Shown here piece by piece: positions 17,550-25,809 of a stretch of 64,000 nt of DNA (positions within the stretch are counted from its first letter, which is position 1; the number at the start of each line of letters is the position of its first letter). Source of the stretch: Qipengyuania spongiae. Lineage in GTDB: Bacteria > Pseudomonadota > Alphaproteobacteria > Sphingomonadales > Sphingomonadaceae. Where the stretch lies: positions 2,552,501 through 2,616,500 of the forward strand of contig NZ_CP092471.1 in NCBI RefSeq assembly GCF_026168555.1, in the 5' to 3' direction. The notes beneath the pieces were generated by a model. It ran no database searches. It was not told where the DNA came from and worked only from the letters and a program-made list of their open reading frames with translations. Position numbers and translations under genes: made by a program.

Positions 17550-18680
17550 GTGCTCACCTCGCTGACGCCGGTGGTGATTCTCGGTACGATGGGCGCCTTC
17601 GTGCTGATGCGTTGGGAGAGGCTGCCGCTGATCCTGCGCGATGCATGGCCGCTGCTGCTGCTGCCGGGAATGGCCCTGCTCTCCACCACGTGGTCCGCCA
17701 TTCCGGGAACGAGTTTCTATTACGGCGTGCTCTACCTCGCCACGGTGCTCGCCGGGATGATGATCGGTCGCGGCATGGCACCGGGCACACTGCTGACCGG
17801 GTTCTTCACCGCCTTCGCCATCTTCACCGTGTTCAGCGTGCTGAGCATGCGCTTCACCGCCTGGGGCGGCGGCGGCACCGCCTTCGTCGGCCTTACCCAG
17901 TCCAAGAACAGTGCGGGCGACATGGCGGGTGTTGGGCTGCTCGCCACGCTGTGCTTTTTCTTCTCGGCGCTTTCCCGGCGCAAGCTGGTGCAGATGGGAC
18001 TCGCACTCGCCGTGGTGCCGTTCCTGCTGTTCGCCCTGTGGTTCAGCCGCGCGACCGGCGCGCTGGTGGCGACGACCGCGATCTTCGGCGTCACGCTCGC
18101 CTGGCTCGCCTCGCGCCTGCTGACAGTCCAGGCCCGTACGGCGATCTTCGTTCTCGCGATCGTGGTGATCGCCCTTCTGATCGCGACCCAGCAATTCTGG
18201 CTGCCGCCGCTGTTCGACGCGGTGCTGGAGAACAGCGGCAAGGATGCCGGGCTGACCGGCCGGGCCGACCTGTGGATTTACGCCGACGATCTTATATCTC
18301 GCAAACCGTTGCTCGGGCTCGGCTACAACGGCTTCTGGGTGCACAACAATCTGGATGCCGAATATATCTGGCGGCACATGGGCATCGGCTCGCGTTCAGG
18401 CTTCAATTTCCACAACACGCCGCGCGAGATCCTCGTCCATATGGGTTATGTCGGGCTGGCCATATTCGCCGTGGTCGCGATCATCGGCGCTCTCCGCCTG
18501 ATCGTTCTGACCAGTCAGACGCCGAGCCACGAGCGCATCTTCGCCTGTGCCATCGTGCTGTTCTACGCGATGAAGATGCCGTTCGAGGTGGTTGGCATTC
18601 CGCCGATCCATTTCGGCACGCTGACTTCGGTCGCAGTGCTGGCGATGGGGTTTCGTCGGACGGATCCGGCTCGCCGCTGA
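17550..18680 (+). CDS. O-antigen ligase / Wzy-type polymerase domain protein
   Basis: A 376-residue polytopic membrane protein with about ten helices and a periplasmic loop containing LTGRADLWIYADDLISRKPLLGLGYNGFW, typical of Wzy/O-antigen ligase proteins. It probably polymerises EPS repeat units. The GTG at 17550 lies inside the first helix. The frame stays open well upstream and encodes more of that helix (WIDVAIVATIVGASLFTLVLTSL) without any ATG, GTG or TTG, so a CTG start near 17412 is possible and the N-terminus is uncertain. Confidence 0.85.
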   Translation: MLTSLTPVVILGTMGAFVLMRWERLPLILRDAWPLLLLPGMALLSTTWSAIPGTSFYYGVLYLATVLAGMMIGRGMAPGTLLTGFFTAFAIFTVFSVLSMRFTAWGGGGTAFVGLTQSKNSAGDMAGVGLLATLCFFFSALSRRKLVQMGLALAVVPFLLFALWFSRATGALVATTAIFGVTLAWLASRLLTVQARTAIFVLAIVVIALLIATQQFWLPPLFDAVLENSGKDAGLTGRADLWIYADDLISRKPLLGLGYNGFWVHNNLDAEYIWRHMGIGSRSGFNFHNTPREILVHMGYVGLAIFAVVAIIGALRLIVLTSQTPSHERIFACAIVLFYAMKMPFEVVGIPPIHFGTLTSVAVLAMGFRRTDPARR

Positions 18681-18705
18681 CTTCGTCTGCCCACGCGCTT
18701 TCCGA

Positions 18706-19926
18706 TCAAGCGCGACCGTCCGCCCAGTCGCGCAGCTCGCGATGAACAGTCTCGGCGGAGAAATTGTGCACCGCGCTGGCAAGCGCCCGTTCCGCCAGGT
18801 TGGCACGGGCGTTCCGGTCGCCGGCGAGACGGGACACCGCCCCGGCGAATTCCGCCGCATCATCGGTGCAGATCACCGCCTCGCCGCAGTGCTCGGCCAC
18901 ACCCTGCAGCGTGATCGATGTCGCGACCACCGCCTTGCCCGCCGCCATGGCTTCGACAAGCTTGATCTTGAGCCCCGATCCGAATGTCAGAGGCGAGATC
19001 ACCACCCCCGCATCGCGGTAGAGTGGCGCAAGATCGGGAACGAGGCCGAGAAAACGCACGCCCTCTGGCACCGGCCCTTCGAAACCGCGATCGACCGTGC
19101 CCGCGACCTCCAGCACGCAAGCGGGCCGCGCTCGCCGGACCAAGGGCCAAACCTGCTCGAGGAACCAGCTCAGCCCCACCGTATTGGGCGCCGTGTTGCT
19201 GCCGACGAACAACAGCCGGTCGTCCTCGCCCGGCGCGGGACTCGTGGCGATTTCCGCCGGCATCGGTACCAACACCGCCCGCGTATCGGGCACCTGGGCG
19301 GCGACGAACGCGGCTTCCTCCTGCTGGATCGCCAGCACGGCGTCGGCCGCGCCAAGCATTCGCACCTCGTCATCGCGCGAGACGATCGCGACCGAATCCT
19401 TCCCCCCGCCGGCCCGCGCGTGAAACAAATCGTGCATGACGATCCCCGTTGCGGCGGCCTCCGGCGCGAGGGCGAGCGCGGGCGCGCAGAAAATGTAATC
19501 CGCGATCACCGCGGAACAGCCGGGCGGCAGATGGCGCTCGACGAAGGCCAGATCGGCCCGCACCCACGGCGTCGCGACCGAATAGGGACGCGGCCGGTCC
19601 TCGGTCCACCGCCCCTTCATTCCGACCTTGCGCAGCAGCTTGCGCGCGACCCCGGCGGCGGCGGCGGCCCAGATCGCGGGCGAGAGGACGATCCGCCAAT
19701 TGCCGAGGCGCAGGGTCGCGCGGATCGTGTGGCTTGCGAACACGTCCATTTCCGGCTGAAGACGCATTGCCGGCGTTCGCCCGAAAATATTCGGCGATGG
19801 CTGGATCAGGTGGACCTCGTGCCCCGTGCCGGCAAGGGAACGCGCGATCGCGATCAGATAGGCCGAACTGCCGTTCGTCGCGCCCACCAGCCGCTGCTTG
19901 CTGACGATGGCGATCGGGCCCTTCAC
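18706..19926 (-). CDS. GT-B glycosyltransferase (GT4-like), last gene of the lasso run
   Basis: A 406-residue protein with a GT-B layout: an N-terminal acceptor domain (IAIVSKQRLVGATNGSSAYL) and a C-terminal nucleotide-sugar domain with LLFVGSNTAPNT, VRFLGLVPDLAPLY, and GSGLKIKLVEAMAAGKAVVATS. Its GTG start overlaps the stop of the lasso ABC transporter gene (GTGA), so it is translationally coupled to the lasso genes although it resembles EPS glycosyltransferases. It may modify the lasso peptide or simply belong to the EPS locus that the lasso genes entered. Confidence 0.85.
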   Translation of the reverse strand: MKGPIAIVSKQRLVGATNGSSAYLIAIARSLAGTGHEVHLIQPSPNIFGRTPAMRLQPEMDVFASHTIRATLRLGNWRIVLSPAIWAAAAAGVARKLLRKVGMKGRWTEDRPRPYSVATPWVRADLAFVERHLPPGCSAVIADYIFCAPALALAPEAAATGIVMHDLFHARAGGGKDSVAIVSRDDEVRMLGAADAVLAIQQEEAAFVAAQVPDTRAVLVPMPAEIATSPAPGEDDRLLFVGSNTAPNTVGLSWFLEQVWPLVRRARPACVLEVAGTVDRGFEGPVPEGVRFLGLVPDLAPLYRDAGVVISPLTFGSGLKIKLVEAMAAGKAVVATSITLQGVAEHCGEAVICTDDAAEFAGAVSRLAGDRNARANLAERALASAVHNFSAETVHRELRDWADGRA

Positions 19927-21641
19927 GCCCGCTCCGCCTGCAATCTGCCGCGCTCGAGCACGATCCGGTCGTCCGCGATGTCGGCTAGCAAGGGCTGGTG
20001 CGCGATGAGCAGGATCGTCAGCCCGCCGTCGCGCAGCGCCAGTATCGTCTCGGCAACCTTGCGCTGATTGTCCGCGTCCAGCGCCGAGGTTGCCTCGTCC
20101 AGAATCAGGATTTCCGGATCGGGCAGCAATGCCCGCGCGATGGCGAAACGTTGCCGCTCGCCGCCCGAAAAGCGCGTCCCGCGATTGCCGACCTCGGTAT
20201 CGAGACCGTCCGGCAGGCTTCGCACCAGCGCCGCGATCCGTGCACGCTCGAGCGCCGACCAGATCTCGCCTTCGGAAGCATCGGCCTTCGCCAGCCGCAT
20301 GTTTTCCCGCAGCGAAACGTCGAAGAGGAAGGCGTCCTGCGGCACGGTGGCGACGCGGCTGCGCCACACGCGGCGATTGGTCGCGTCGATCGGTGTTTCG
20401 TCCACCAACATCGCTCCGGCAGTGGGAGTGACGAGGCCCGAAACGATATCGGCGAGTGTGCTCTTGCCGCTGCCCGAGGAGCCCAGTAGCGAGGTGATCC
20501 GCCCTGCCGCGATTGTCACCGTCACGTTGTCGAGTGAGGGCTGCGCGCCGTTCTCGTAAATTTTCGACACCCCAGTCAACGCGATCCGCCGCGCGAGGCG
20601 CGGTGGCGGGATATCGGCGCTGTCCTGCTGTTCCTGATCGGCCCTGAAATAAGTCATCATCGCGGTGAACTCGGCATAGGCGGGCGCGTTGGAAAGATAT
20701 TGCTGCCCCTGGTCCTGCAACACGCCGAAACGCGGCGCCAGGCGAGCGAAGATGACCAGCAGCACCGCGATCCGCGCGAGTCCCAGGTCGAAGACCTCGA
20801 CCGCAAGATAGACGAAGCTCGCCGCGAACACCGCCACGCCGATCTGGAAAACCAGCGAGCCGAGCGAGGACTGGGCGTAGAATCGCAGCGTGCTGCGCCG
20901 GATCGCGCCGAGATGACCGTCGAACGAGCGCATGAAATGGCGCTCTGCCACGAAGGTCTTGGCGAGCCGCACACCGTTGAGGAAATCGAGAGTCACCCGG
21001 CTCTGTTGCTGGAACATTTCGGTCAACTCGTGCCCGTAGCGGCTCGCCCGGCGCCGCAGCGGATACATCGCCGCGAACAGGGCTGCGCCGACCAGCACCG
21101 CGAACAGCGCCATCTGCCAAGATACCGCGGCGGCGATGGCAACGTAGATCGCGATCAGTATCGCGGCCTGCACAAGCATGTTGAACGCATTCGCTGCCGT
21201 CATGCAACGCGGGATGCCACTGACGAATACCTGATTGACGTCCGACAGCCGGCGACGGGCGATCGCGTCCCATTCAGCATGGGAGACAGCATGAAAAAGG
21301 GAGCGTTTCAGCCGGTCGGACAGCAGTTGCATCAGGTGCAGCGAATAGTAGTTCCTCAGATAATTCAGCGCTGCCTGGACGCATATCAGAACGATAAAGA
21401 GCGCCAACAGAAACGGCAGGCCGAGCGAGGCACCGGCAATGAGGTCGCCGATCAGCGGGATGTCGGCGGCCTGCTGCGCTGTCTCCGGGCTGGTGGAGGC
21501 GACAATCGGGATCAGCATCGTGATCGAGATGCCTTCGGTGAGCGCGACGACCAAGGCGAGCAGCACGGTCCAGCCGACCTTCCCCTCGGTCCCCTTCCAC
21601 AGCAGCCGGACCACTTCGCCGAAAGTCGAGCTCCGGCTCAC
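19923..21641 (-). CDS. Lasso peptide ABC exporter (D protein)
   Basis: A 572-residue fused transmembrane/ATPase half-transporter: about six helices in residues 22-300, then the ATPase with Walker A GSSGSGKS (387-394), signature FSGGERQRFAIARAL and Walker B EILILDEATSALD. It has no N-terminal C39 peptidase, as expected for lasso exporters, where B2 removes the leader. The GTG start overlaps the kinase stop (GTGA). It probably exports the mature lasso peptide and confers self-immunity; EPS export is an alternative but less consistent with the coupling. Confidence 0.85.
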   Translation of the reverse strand: MSRSSTFGEVVRLLWKGTEGKVGWTVLLALVVALTEGISITMLIPIVASTSPETAQQAADIPLIGDLIAGASLGLPFLLALFIVLICVQAALNYLRNYYSLHLMQLLSDRLKRSLFHAVSHAEWDAIARRRLSDVNQVFVSGIPRCMTAANAFNMLVQAAILIAIYVAIAAAVSWQMALFAVLVGAALFAAMYPLRRRASRYGHELTEMFQQQSRVTLDFLNGVRLAKTFVAERHFMRSFDGHLGAIRRSTLRFYAQSSLGSLVFQIGVAVFAASFVYLAVEVFDLGLARIAVLLVIFARLAPRFGVLQDQGQQYLSNAPAYAEFTAMMTYFRADQEQQDSADIPPPRLARRIALTGVSKIYENGAQPSLDNVTVTIAAGRITSLLGSSGSGKSTLADIVSGLVTPTAGAMLVDETPIDATNRRVWRSRVATVPQDAFLFDVSLRENMRLAKADASEGEIWSALERARIAALVRSLPDGLDTEVGNRGTRFSGGERQRFAIARALLPDPEILILDEATSALDADNQRKVAETILALRDGGLTILLIAHQPLLADIADDRIVLERGRLQAERA

Positions 21642-22561
21642 TCGTCCGCGCCCAGAGCACGCCCCACGGTCTCGACCGCTTCGGGAAGGCGTTCCAGACT
21701 CGCGGGAATGTGGAGGACACCCACTCTCACCGCGCGCGCCAGCGCGGCGCAGTGCTGAAAGTGCCGCCGGCGATCGAGCATTTCGGGCGGCGCCGTATCG
21801 AAGCGGACATTGTAGCTGAAACGGGCTAGCTGGGTCAGCGCGTCCGACTGGTCCAGCCATTCCACCCGCGCTTCCTCGCCTCCGCGCTGCAGAACGAACA
21901 GGGCATCGAACCCGTCCGGCTGGTCGGCCAGTCCGTCGAGCCGGTGCTGGCGCTTGGGAAATCCGTCGATGATGAGCGGCAGGGCCTCGGCCCCTTCGAC
22001 CGGCACCGCCTCGGCCGATTCCTCGCTCAGTTTCAGCTGCGCGAAGGCGGGCTGGACCGTCGGGCGGGCAGGGTCGTCCATGTCGAAGACCAGCAGGTCG
22101 TCGGTCACGAGCCGTCCGCCATCACGCAGGAAAGCGGCAGCGGTGGTCGACTTGCCCGCCAGCTTGTCGCCCAGGAAGCCGAACGCCCGGCCCCGCCACA
22201 CCAGCGCGCTCGCATGGAGGATCATCCGCCCGCGCAAGTGCAGATACCAGGCGACCACCGGGCCGAGCAGCGGGAAAGCGACATATTCGGGCTTGGCGAT
22301 CGAGGCCGGTTGCATTTCGATCACATCCGGCAGGCGGATGCGGAAACCTCCGACATGGGGCCAGAGCATGACGACGCCCTCCGGATCGTCGAAATCGAAT
22401 TGCGAGGGCGCGTCGGGCGGCGGAATGGCGCGGCCGATATCCGTCACGACGATACGAAGGTCGGGTTCTCCTGCCTCGGCTGCGTCGACCTCTGCCAGCT
22501 CGGGCAGAGGCCACTCGCTTTCGATCGCCAATCCGAAGGCGCGATATCGGTGCAAGGTCAT
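21638..22561 (-). CDS. HprK-like kinase of the lasso cluster
   Basis: A 307-residue protein of the HPr-kinase-like family found in lasso clusters. The P-loop is GDKLAGKST (131-139, Lys137), preceded by ILHASALVW and followed by LVTDDLLVFD. Characterised relatives in paeninodin-type clusters and in Sphingobium phosphorylate the C-terminal Ser hydroxyl of the precursor. The core peptide encoded at 25236-25379 does end in Ser. ATG at 22561 overlaps the cyclase stop (ATGA) and its stop overlaps the ABC start, so it is embedded in a coupled operon. Confidence 0.88.
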   Translation of the reverse strand: MTLHRYRAFGLAIESEWPLPELAEVDAAEAGEPDLRIVVTDIGRAIPPPDAPSQFDFDDPEGVVMLWPHVGGFRIRLPDVIEMQPASIAKPEYVAFPLLGPVVAWYLHLRGRMILHASALVWRGRAFGFLGDKLAGKSTTAAAFLRDGGRLVTDDLLVFDMDDPARPTVQPAFAQLKLSEESAEAVPVEGAEALPLIIDGFPKRQHRLDGLADQPDGFDALFVLQRGGEEARVEWLDQSDALTQLARFSYNVRFDTAPPEMLDRRRHFQHCAALARAVRVGVLHIPASLERLPEAVETVGRALGADE

Positions 22562-24339
22562 GCCGGTTCCAGAAGCGGGACGAGTTCGGGCGGCGGAACG
22601 GTGGGGTCGAATTGGTCGAGCCACATGCACAGCACCGTACAGCGCCAGATGAAACGCGCATCGTCGTTTTCCAGCTCTGTCCCTTTCCGGCCCAGCACGT
22701 CCCGCACCCGTTCCAGCCGATCGAGGTTCACCAGGTCGCGGAACAGATGGTGTGTTCCGGCCGTCCAGTCCAGGACCTGTTCGCGCTTGTCGCTCAGGCC
22801 CGCGACGAAGGGCGCGGTGAAATCGTATTTCGTCCCGCGCTCCAGCACCTCGCGCGGCAGGCGCGACCGCATCGCCTCGCGCAGAACGAAGCGCGTCAGG
22901 CCCCCGCGCAGTTTCCAGTGCGAGGGCAGCGAAAGGCTGAACTCGATGAGGTCCCGATCGTAGAATGGCATTTCGGTAACGACGCCCGCCGCCCGGCTGG
23001 TCTGCGTGATGGATTCGATGGCAAGCGGCTGCATCGGCGATTCGAGCGCCTCCAAATGCAGCATTCGCTCGTCGTGATCGCGCCGCGACTGCAGGGAGAC
23101 GTAGGTCAACTGTTCCGCACCGACGAGGTCTTCTGCCCTGTCCGACAGCGAGGGATCGCCTGCTGTCTGCGCGTCGGGAAGGATTTTCCGGATCAGCCTC
23201 TCGACAGGGCGATAGGCGGGATAATGAGTCAGGTAATTGCGCATGAAGCGCAGCCGCGAATCGCGCGAAAGCTGCGCCACGCCCGCGGTTTCGCGCCACA
23301 CGGAGAGCCAGCGATGCGCCCGGGCGAGTTCGTTCAGTCGCCCCGATCCATAGCCGACCACCTCGTCGCCGCCGTGCCCCGAAAGCAGCGTCGTCCACCC
23401 CTTGGCCCGCGCGACCTTCTGCAACTTGGCGGTCACGGAGTGGCCGTAGGAAAGATAGGGTCCGTCGAGCAACTCGAGATATTCACCGATATCTTCGAGC
23501 GGATCGTGCCGATCGCTCGGAACCTCATTCAGCTCCAGGTCGAAATGATTGCGCAACACATCCAGATAGTGCGCGTCGCTCCATCCCTTGGTCCCGCGAT
23601 AGGTCTTGGTAAGACAAGGGATCTCTGAAGGCGCAATACCGTTGGCCGTCACCGCGCCCAGAATGGCGGATGAATCCATCCCACCGCTGAGAAGAACGGC
23701 CGTCTTCCCGGAATGGAAACTGCGGAGGACCGAGCGGTCGAAAAGCTTGCGGAAGCGCGCCGCTGCATGGTCGCAAGGTACGTCTCGCGGGGCATCGTGG
23801 GGAGACCAATAGCGCCGCATCTCGCCGTTCGATGCAGCGGAAAATTCGAGAATATGGGCTGGCAACAAACGTGAAAGGCCGGCGAAGAACGTCCTGCCGC
23901 GCGTGGTCGACTGGCTATTGAGGAACTCGGCATGAAACACTTCGTCGAGCGACAGTTCCTGCCCGAACAATGCGCGCGCCATCCGCGACGTGGCGGCGAC
24001 AGCGAGGCGATGCGGCGCCGCGACGTAGAACAACGGCGCCAGTCCGGAAATGTCACGCACCAGCGAAAGAATCTGTCCCTGCGGTTCGAAGATCGCGAAT
24101 GCGAAAGCGCCACGCAACCGGTTGGCCAGTTCGTCGCCCCACACCCGCCAGCCCTCCAAGAGGACTTGCTCGACCGAAGCTTCGCCGCCGAGCCCGAGGG
24201 CACGGCGCATCGCGTCCATATTGTCGATACGGGTCGAAGGCGAAAGAAAGGCGAGGACCGCGCGCCGCCCCCGGGCATCACCGACCGGTTCGGACCGCCG
24301 CCATAACAACCCCGTAAGATCGCGCGTCGTTTCGATCAC
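22558..24339 (-). CDS. Lasso cyclase (asparagine-synthetase-like, C protein)
   Basis: A 593-residue asparagine-synthetase homologue. The N-terminal glutaminase-like half lacks the nucleophilic Cys after Met1 (it begins IETTRDLTG), so it cannot act as a normal amidotransferase. The C-terminal half has the ATP-pyrophosphatase loop LLSGGMDSS (218-224) and a second motif LLSGHGGDEVVGYG. Lasso cyclases adenylate the ring Asp/Glu side chain and join it to the new N-terminus. GTG at 24339 overlaps the B2 stop (GTGA). Predicted acceptor: Asp9 of the core peptide. Confidence 0.92.
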   Translation of the reverse strand: MIETTRDLTGLLWRRSEPVGDARGRRAVLAFLSPSTRIDNMDAMRRALGLGGEASVEQVLLEGWRVWGDELANRLRGAFAFAIFEPQGQILSLVRDISGLAPLFYVAAPHRLAVAATSRMARALFGQELSLDEVFHAEFLNSQSTTRGRTFFAGLSRLLPAHILEFSAASNGEMRRYWSPHDAPRDVPCDHAAARFRKLFDRSVLRSFHSGKTAVLLSGGMDSSAILGAVTANGIAPSEIPCLTKTYRGTKGWSDAHYLDVLRNHFDLELNEVPSDRHDPLEDIGEYLELLDGPYLSYGHSVTAKLQKVARAKGWTTLLSGHGGDEVVGYGSGRLNELARAHRWLSVWRETAGVAQLSRDSRLRFMRNYLTHYPAYRPVERLIRKILPDAQTAGDPSLSDRAEDLVGAEQLTYVSLQSRRDHDERMLHLEALESPMQPLAIESITQTSRAAGVVTEMPFYDRDLIEFSLSLPSHWKLRGGLTRFVLREAMRSRLPREVLERGTKYDFTAPFVAGLSDKREQVLDWTAGTHHLFRDLVNLDRLERVRDVLGRKGTELENDDARFIWRCTVLCMWLDQFDPTVPPPELVPLLEPA

Positions 24340-24767
24340 AGGTCGACCAGTCGATTGAAGGTCTGCAGGTTCTCCTCCCGCCCGCCGATGATGCATTCCC
24401 CGCCGTAGAGGACCCACGCATGCGCGCCGAATGGCTTGTCCTCGCCGCTCTTCACACCGATCCGGATCACGCATTCCCGGTTCGCGCGCAGCAACAGGTA
24501 GCGAACGGCCAGCGCCTGCGCGAGGCAAAGAGCGCCCGGAACGAAGCGCGCGGCGTTCGAGACCGACCAGGCCGCGACATGAACGGGAATGTCGTAGGTC
24601 TCCCTTCCCGTCGTATTTCGTTCGATCCATTGCTGCACCGAGCGATAGGACCCTAAGGAGAGCCCGATCCGCACCCGCGCCAGGACGACGAAAGCGTAGA
24701 CGAGCGGGCGGTGATGGCGGCGGATCAGCCGCAGATAGCGCCGCAGTCGTTCAAGCCTGTCGCTCAA
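24336..24767 (-). CDS. Lasso peptide leader protease (B2, transglutaminase-like)
   Basis: A 143-residue protein of the lasso biosynthesis B2 family. The catalytic Cys81 lies in RFVPGALCLAQALAVRYLL and His116 in FGAHAWVL, the typical spacing of this transglutaminase-like fold; the third acidic residue was not assigned. It cleaves the leader after the Thr-x pair, probably when delivered by the RRE protein encoded just upstream. Its ATG overlaps the RRE gene by 17 bp. Confidence 0.93.
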   Translation of the reverse strand: MSDRLERLRRYLRLIRRHHRPLVYAFVVLARVRIGLSLGSYRSVQQWIERNTTGRETYDIPVHVAAWSVSNAARFVPGALCLAQALAVRYLLLRANRECVIRIGVKSGEDKPFGAHAWVLYGGECIIGGREENLQTFNRLVDL

Positions 24768-25017
24768 TCAGACCAGCCTCTTCAAGCGCCTTGAGCAAAT
24801 CGATTATGTCGTCCCGGCAATCCTCCTGCGACACATCGAAGACCGAGGAAAGCTCTTCCTGCATTTGTTCCAGCGTATTGCCCGCCTCGACATTCTTCCA
24901 GATCAGCGCCCCGGTATCGTTGAGTTTGAAATACTGACTCGTCTCAAGATTGAGCAGAGCCTGACCGGCGTCCAGGTCGCAGGCAACCACGTTCGGGCGA
25001 GCGGCAAACTTCAACAT
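24751..25017 (-). CDS. PqqD-family RiPP recognition element (lasso B1)
   Basis: An 88-residue winged-helix protein with the PqqD/RRE pattern: three strands (ACDLDAGQALLNLETSQYFKLNDTGALIW) and helices ending in LLKALEEAGLIE. Such stand-alone RREs bind the YxxPxL part of the lasso leader and guide the B2 protease. The gene begins 218 bp downstream of the precursor stop. Its ATG at 25017 is preceded by a GGGGAAGG-type ribosome site. Confidence 0.93.
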   Translation of the reverse strand: MLKFAARPNVVACDLDAGQALLNLETSQYFKLNDTGALIWKNVEAGNTLEQMQEELSSVFDVSQEDCRDDIIDLLKALEEAGLIERQA

Positions 25018-25102
25018 GACAGCACCTTCCCCTGTATAGGCACCCGACCATTGCCCCGAGCAGGTGCCGTGGCGAGGTCTCGACGAATGAGGGTCTCAAG
25101 GC

Positions 25103-25139
25103 AAACAAAAAGCGGCCGCGAAACGACCGCTTTTTGTTT
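25103..25139. terminator. Bidirectional intrinsic terminator between lasso precursor and B1 gene
   Basis: A perfect 13-bp inverted repeat, AAACAAAAAGCGG (25103-25115) and CCGCTTTTTGTTT (25127-25139), encloses an 11-nt loop. The A-run and T-run make it a hairpin with a U-tail in either direction. It follows the precursor gene on the minus strand, so most transcripts should end here with partial read-through into B1-B2-C-K-D, giving an excess of precursor over enzymes. Confidence 0.85.
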
Positions 25140-25190
25140 TCCGAGCATATCGCTTCTACCGCTTACGGCCGATGCGATCGCTTTGAAGGC

Positions 25191-25224
25191 GGGAGCGGAG
25201 CGCCTAGAAAGCGCTTCCGCTCCC
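25191..25224. repeat. Stem-loop just downstream of the lasso precursor gene
   Basis: GGGAGCGGAGCGC (25191-25203) and GCGCTTCCGCTCCC (25211-25224) form a GC-rich stem with one bulged base and a 7-nt loop, 11 bp after the precursor stop. It has no T-run, so alone it is not a terminator. It may protect the 3' end of the precursor mRNA from exonucleases after termination at 25103-25139. Confidence 0.65.
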
Positions 25225-25235
25225 ACTCCTGTCGA

Positions 25236-25379
25236 TCAGGAGAAGCAGGTGAACTGCGAGGACGGTGTGCCGACAGGGAAAGTGGCATCCGCGTTACCCG
25301 GGCAGGAAGCACCCTTCGTGATGGTCTCGAAAGAGCCGATTTCGTTGAGAGTGGGACGTTCGTAGCTGCGCTTCTTCAT
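25236..25379 (-). CDS. Lasso peptide precursor (A)
   Basis: A 47-residue peptide with an excellent ribosome site (AAGGAG, 6 nt before ATG). The leader, residues 1-22, has the lasso consensus Tyr6-x2-Pro9-x-Leu11-x3-Gly15-x5-Thr21, with Thr at the required penultimate position. The predicted core is residues 23-47 (25 aa), beginning GASCPGNAD and ending QFTCFS. Gly1 can be joined to Asp9 (9-residue ring). Cys4 is in the ring and Cys23 in the tail, allowing one ring-tail disulfide, and the C-terminal residue is Ser25. It is followed by B1, B2, C, kinase and exporter genes on the same strand. Leader motif and context make the assignment secure; ring and disulfide are prediction. Confidence 0.93.
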   Translation of the reverse strand: MKKRSYERPTLNEIGSFETITKGASCPGNADATFPVGTPSSQFTCFS

Positions 25380-25632
25380 AAGAAACTCCTTGGATGTGTC
25401 GTTTCAGTAGGGATGACCGTGCGACATGGCGCTTTCGGGATTGCTCTTGGTCTTCCCTGGTGTATCGCGCCTTTGCCCGAGCTGCGGAATCACAGATCGT
25501 TAACTGATTCGCAACCATATTCGCGTTGCATTGCGACATGATCGCATGTCTGTCCCATTTCCGCACAGGTTTGCACATTCTCGAACGAGATGGGTAATAC
25601 TTAAATAAATCAATATTTTATTTGCGGGACGG
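25380..25632. promoter_or_regulatory. Divergent control region between lasso precursor and nucleotidyltransferase genes
   Basis: On the plus strand TTGCAC (25571-25576) and TAATAC (25595-25600), 18 bp apart, form a good sigma70 promoter reading toward the nucleotidyltransferase gene, in an AT-rich stretch. An inverted repeat GACATG-N4-CATGTC lies at 25535-25550. The 9-mer TGCGACATG occurs twice in this region (25420-25428 and 25532-25540), a possible operator pair. I could not identify a convincing minus-strand promoter for the precursor. Confidence 0.55.
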
Positions 25633-25809
25633 GTGTCGGGGCGCGAACGGCGTTACCTCCCGATACTCCTATGCCGCATGTGCGAAGACAAGGCCCGTGA
25701 GGCCAGTGAAGCGGCTCCCTCGAAGGTCCGGCGGAGCGATTTGCATTCGGTTGTTTCCTCCGTGAGTGGGTCGTGGCAAAGCGGCTACCTTTATCGGGGG
25801 CAGATAAAG

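Noticed and set aside
17315..18745. 476-codon open frame on the plus strand
   Set aside because: Overlaps the Wzy-like gene in another frame; the translation is Arg-rich and not membrane-like, unlike the accepted frame.
22562..23398. N-terminal extension of the HprK-like kinase
   Set aside because: It runs inside the cyclase gene and encodes Arg-rich nonsense; the ATGA overlap at 22561 marks the real start.
25294..25578. 94-codon frame overlapping the lasso precursor, as a second precursor
   Set aside because: No YxxPxL leader motif, poor ribosome site, and it is in a different frame across the true precursor.
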